A stretch of DNA of 64,000 bases from Rhizobium aethiopicum (GTDB lineage Bacteria > Pseudomonadota > Alphaproteobacteria > Rhizobiales > Rhizobiaceae). The stretch covers positions 62,001 through 126,000 of the forward strand of contig NZ_FMAJ01000012.1 of the NCBI RefSeq assembly GCF_900094625.1, given 5' to 3'. The translations under genes were made by a program, and so were the position numbers. The notes under the pieces were generated by a model that was given only the letters and a program-made list of their open reading frames with translations, had not been told where the DNA came from and did not search any database. Below, one piece after another: positions 61,181 through 64,000 of the stretch; within the stretch, counting starts at the first letter, position 1, and each line of letters opens with the position of its first letter.

Positions 61181-62116
61181 TCAGCGGTCGAGATTGCGGC
61201 TCCAGCGCAACGGCAGCGCATCCGGGCGTAGGACAATGATCTCGGGCGTAAAGCGCCATAGCCTTTCCGCCCTTTCAAAGCCGGCGATCTCAGGCGAAGA
61301 CAGCAATATCTCGGTCTTTCCAGTCATCTGCAGCATATCGCCGGTTTCAAAATCGACGAAGACCAGGCCAGCCTTCGGGTTGACGAGAAGATTGCCGAGC
61401 GTGTTGAAGAACCGGTTGCCGGGAAAATCGGGGATGGTCAGCATGCCGTCAGCGTCGAGCCGCACGAAGCCGGGACTGCCGCCGCGATGGGAGACATCGA
61501 CCTGCCGCTCGCCATTATCGCGATCGACATAGGAGGCGACGAAAAACGTATCGGCGCCCTCGATCATCCGCCGCGCCCAGTCGTCGAGGTTGACGAAGTG
61601 AAGCGGCCGGATCGCTGTGGGCATATCGGGATCGCGGACAAAGGCGGCTGAGCGCGGCTGGATATATTGCGGGCAATTGCCGAAGCTCTGGCCGACCCGC
61701 AGGCGGAAAGCCTCGGCATTCGTCCTGCGGATGACTCCGTTCAGCCGATTGCGCCTGCGGGTCTCCAGCTGAATGCCGAGCAGCGCGATCGCGTCTCCAT
61801 TTTCCATGCCGGCATCGGCGGGATCGTCCGGATCGCGCTGCATATCGACGTCGAGAGCCTCAGGCTCAGGCGAGGACATGAACCCGGGGCGCCCCGCCCG
61901 CACCGTCGCCCAGACATCACCCTTGGCGTCGACCGCGCCGAGCACGACGAAAGGCAGCATTGGAAAGAAGGCGCGGTGCTGTTCGGGCATGGCCTTGCGG
62001 ATGAAATTGCGGCCCGGCCCGTCCATGCGTTCGACCACGCCGATGCTCCGCTGCATGGCAAGTTCGCCCTCATGCCAGGGCGATGCGGCATCCTCTCTTG
62101 TCTCGTTCAGCATCAT
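61181..62116 (-). CDS. Pyridoxamine 5'-phosphate oxidase-like FMN-binding protein
   Basis: The 311-residue protein has the split-barrel flavin fold: FFPMLPFVVLGAVDAKGDVWATVRAGRPGF, then RRRNRLNGVIRR, and a second half with IEGADTFFVASY, RQVDVSHRGGSPGFV and IPDFPGNRFFNTLGNLLVNPKAGLVFVDFETG. Such proteins bind FMN or heme and reduce small molecules. It is separate from true PdxH. AAGGAGG precedes two ATGs three bases apart, so the second may be used. Confidence 0.83.
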   Translation of the reverse strand: MMLNETREDAASPWHEGELAMQRSIGVVERMDGPGRNFIRKAMPEQHRAFFPMLPFVVLGAVDAKGDVWATVRAGRPGFMSSPEPEALDVDMQRDPDDPADAGMENGDAIALLGIQLETRRRNRLNGVIRRTNAEAFRLRVGQSFGNCPQYIQPRSAAFVRDPDMPTAIRPLHFVNLDDWARRMIEGADTFFVASYVDRDNGERQVDVSHRGGSPGFVRLDADGMLTIPDFPGNRFFNTLGNLLVNPKAGLVFVDFETGDMLQMTGKTEILLSSPEIAGFERAERLWRFTPEIIVLRPDALPLRWSRNLDR

Positions 62117-62171
62117 GGCCTCCTTGCGGGATCATCAGAAGGCCGGGGCGGTGCTCCGCCCCGGCGGCTGT

Positions 62172-62783
62172 TCATGCGGCAAGGCCGACCTTCGTCTTGC
62201 GGAAACCGACGAAACCCGGCAGCGCCTCGATGCGCGCAAGCCATGCGCCGACGCCCGGATAGGCCGAGGTGTCGACATTGCCCTCCGGCGCATTGGCGAT
62301 GTAGCTGTAAAGCGCGACGTCGGCGATGGTCGGCTTGTCGCCGAGCAGGAAGCTGCGGCCGGAGAGTTCCGCCTCGACCAGTGCGAGGATTCGGTGCGCC
62401 CGGGCAATCACCTCCTGCGTGCGGAAATCGGCGCCGAAGACGGTGACCAGGCGAGCGGCACATGGCCCGTAGGCGATCTCGCCGGCAGCGACCGACAGCC
62501 ATTTCTGTATCCGCGCCGCCGCAACCGCTTCCTCCGGCAGCCAATCCGTGCGGCCGTATTTGCGCGAGAGATAGACGAGGATGGCGGAGGAATCGGCAAT
62601 GACCGTGCCATCATCATCGAGAACCGGCACCTGGCCGAAGGGATTGAGCTTGAGGAAATCTGGCGCCTTGTGAGCGCCTGCCGCCAAGTCGACCTCGACC
62701 AGTTCATAGCGAGCGTCAAGCAGCGACAGGAAAAGATGGGCCCGATGCGAATGGCCGGAAAGCGGGTGATGATAGAGTTTCAT
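62172..62783 (-). CDS. Glutathione S-transferase
   Basis: The 203-residue protein has a thioredoxin-like GST N-domain ([46 protein letters not shown]) and an all-alpha C-domain with [27 protein letters not shown]. The active residue is probably the Ser in [16 protein letters not shown] lies before the ATG. It is divergent from a LysR-type regulator, which likely controls it. Confidence 0.9.
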   Translation of the reverse strand: MKLYHHPLSGHSHRAHLFLSLLDARYELVEVDLAAGAHKAPDFLKLNPFGQVPVLDDDGTVIADSSAILVYLSRKYGRTDWLPEEAVAAARIQKWLSVAAGEIAYGPCAARLVTVFGADFRTQEVIARAHRILALVEAELSGRSFLLGDKPTIADVALYSYIANAPEGNVDTSAYPGVGAWLARIEALPGFVGFRKTKVGLAA

Positions 62784-62911
62784 GATGTCTCCTCTGGGAC
62801 GGACGCGATTGGCGATGGCTGCTCGGAACCATCCGCTGCGAATCTACGGCCTTCCACCAAGGTGCAGTAGAATGCTAATCCGAGAGCCGGATTTCCAATT
62901 TCTGGAAGGAT

Positions 62912-63808
62912 ATGATGGACCGCCTCGAAGCCATGACAGTACTTCTCGCCGTCGTCGAACAGGGCAGCCTGTCGGCCGCCTCACGGCATCTGCGCTCGCC
63001 GCTTGCCACCGTCAGCCGCAAGGTTTCGGAACTGGAAGCGCATCTCGGCTCGCGGCTCCTGCAAAGGACCAACCGGAAGATCGCGCTGACGGAGGCCGGC
63101 CGCTCCTATGTCGAGGCGGCGCGGGAAATTCTCGACCGTGTGGAAGAGGCGGAACGGGCGGCGGCCGGCGAATACAGCGCGCCGAAGGGCGAGTTGACGA
63201 TGACGGCGCCGATCGTCTTCGGGCGGCTGCATGTCCTGCCTGTCGTGGTGGATTTTCTGAAGGCCTATCCCGACATCAATCTGCGGCTGATGCTCGGCGA
63301 CCGGCTGGCGAACCTTGTCGAGGATCATATCGACCTCGCGCTGCGGATCGGCAACCTAGCCGACAGCAACCTGATCGCTACAAGGCTCGGCGCGATCCGC
63401 CGCAGGGTCTACGCCAGCCCGGATTATCTCGCCCGGCAGGCTGCAATTCGCCGCCCCAGCGATCTGTCCGTGCATGACTGTATCACCTTCGAGGGCATGG
63501 CCTCGACGCACAGCTGGACATTCATCGATAACAAGCGGGAACTCCCTGTGCCGATCCGCTCGCGGCTTGCCGTCAACACCGCCGAGGCGGCTGTGGATGC
63601 CGCCGTTTCCGGCCTCGGCATCACCCGCGTGCTCTCCTACCAGGCCGCCCACGCGGAGGCCGCAGGCCAGCTGGTGCCGCTGCTCACCGATTTCGAACCG
63701 CAGCCGGCGCCGGTGCATCTCGTCTACCCCTCGCAGGGGCTGGTGCCGCTGAAACTGCGCGCGCTGATCGACTTCGCGACGCCGCGCCTCCGCGCCGCGC
63801 TGAAATAG
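62912..63808 (+). CDS. LysR-family transcriptional regulator
   Basis: The 298-residue regulator begins MMDRLEAMTVLLAVVEQGSL. It has the LysR winged helix (SAASRHLRSPLATVSRKVSELEAHLGSRLL), LTEAGRSYVEAAREIL, and a two-lobed effector domain (GELTMTAPIVFGRLHVLPVV, LALRIGNLADSNLIATRLG). It diverges from the GST gene; a 128-base intergenic region holds their promoters. The effector is unknown. Confidence 0.9.
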   Translation: MMDRLEAMTVLLAVVEQGSLSAASRHLRSPLATVSRKVSELEAHLGSRLLQRTNRKIALTEAGRSYVEAAREILDRVEEAERAAAGEYSAPKGELTMTAPIVFGRLHVLPVVVDFLKAYPDINLRLMLGDRLANLVEDHIDLALRIGNLADSNLIATRLGAIRRRVYASPDYLARQAAIRRPSDLSVHDCITFEGMASTHSWTFIDNKRELPVPIRSRLAVNTAEAAVDAAVSGLGITRVLSYQAAHAEAAGQLVPLLTDFEPQPAPVHLVYPSQGLVPLKLRALIDFATPRLRAALK

Positions 63809-63817
63809 CCCGCAGCG

Positions 63818-64000
63818 TCAGGCCAGCTTGCCCTCTTCGGCCTTGTAGAAATACTGGCTGGCGACCAGCCAGCCTTTCAGCGGCCTGAGCGGCGGAATGC
63901 AGGTGGCGAGCATGAAGGGACCTGTGACGAGAAGATGCGCCCAGATCGGCGCCGAGAAAGCCACCTCCAGCCAGACGCCGAGCAGCACGCTTGGAATGCA
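63818..64000 (-). CDS. DUF983 family protein, C-terminal part (partial)
   Basis: Sixty residues are open from the window end to a TGA at 63818-63820. The visible part has two helices, WAHLLVTGPFMLATCIPPL being the second, followed by RPLKGWLVASQYFYKAEEGK. This RPLKG and KAEEG ending is typical of DUF983 membrane proteins. The zinc-ribbon N-terminus lies outside. The stop is ten bases from the LysR stop (convergent). Confidence 0.75.
   Translation of the reverse strand, partial: CIPSVLLGVWLEVAFSAPIWAHLLVTGPFMLATCIPPLRPLKGWLVASQYFYKAEEGKLA

Noticed and set aside
1-64000. tRNA or rRNA genes, CRISPR arrays, insertion sequences, prophage or integrated element
   Set aside because: I looked for T-loop words, repeated spacers, transposase motifs and terminal repeats in the intergenic regions and found none. 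Weak candidates cannot be excluded without a computed search.

Overview
The window reads as chromosomal DNA of a fast-growing rhizobium (Rhizobium, most like the R. leguminosarum/R. etli group). The basis is the GC-rich coding style plus a gene order I know from rhizobial chromosomes: feuN-feuP-feuQ, the cytochrome c maturation genes ccmI-ccmE-ccmF-ccmH (cycHJKL), degP, an OmpR-type two-component pair, glnE, pleC and pepN. I see no tRNA, rRNA, CRISPR array, insertion sequence or prophage. No gene is visibly broken; the genes at both window edges are cut by the window itself.

Bases 1-2250 hold the end of one family-39-type glycosyltransferase, a complete paralogue directly behind it, and an unknown membrane protein. 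Bases 2490-16830 are a Tad/Flp (type IVc) pilus locus. A leftward operon runs from the Flp pilin through cpaB, cpaC, a short TTG-started lipoprotein, tadG, two tadE-like genes, cpaE, an L,D-transpeptidase, cpaF, tadB, tadC, an AAA+ ATPase with a helical/winged-helix-like N-terminus, and a coiled-coil membrane protein. The prepilin peptidase cpaA diverges from the pilin, and a TadD-like TPR lipoprotein lies beyond the far end. The L,D-transpeptidase, the AAA+ protein and the coiled-coil protein are not part of the textbook Tad core. They are the best candidates here for an undescribed extension of a known machine, perhaps cell-wall remodelling around the secretin. A near-consensus CtrA box lies upstream of the pilin.

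Bases 17000-37000 are housekeeping and accessory genes: a lipid kinase, two DMT exporters and an MFS exporter, MgtE, an Lrp regulator, a second L,D-transpeptidase, ETF-ubiquinone oxidoreductase divergent from an SDR across a LiuR-like palindrome, a phosphotransferase, an MdtA/MdtB-like RND pump, a YegD-like Hsp70, a divergent uracil-DNA-glycosylase-like protein, small ORFs and a putative regulator.

Bases 37430-56712 are the conserved block. pepN and pleC run rightward. The pleC promoter region carries five GANTC (CcrM) sites and a CtrA-like box. glnE, a histidine kinase/response regulator pair, degP, the four ccm genes (chained by ATGA overlaps), a 17-kDa-type surface lipoprotein and feuQ-feuP-feuN run leftward. 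Bases 57230-64000 hold an MFS transporter, a Dabb-domain protein, a GH19-like hydrolase, a 43-aa ORF, a DUF1348-TetR operon with a palindromic operator, an FMN-binding oxidase-like protein, a GST divergent from a LysR regulator, and the end of a DUF983 gene.

All calls come from reading the sequence. Gene symbols are given only where motifs and context agree. Starts were moved from the longest frame wherever a Shine-Dalgarno sequence, signal peptide or overlap with the preceding stop supported it.
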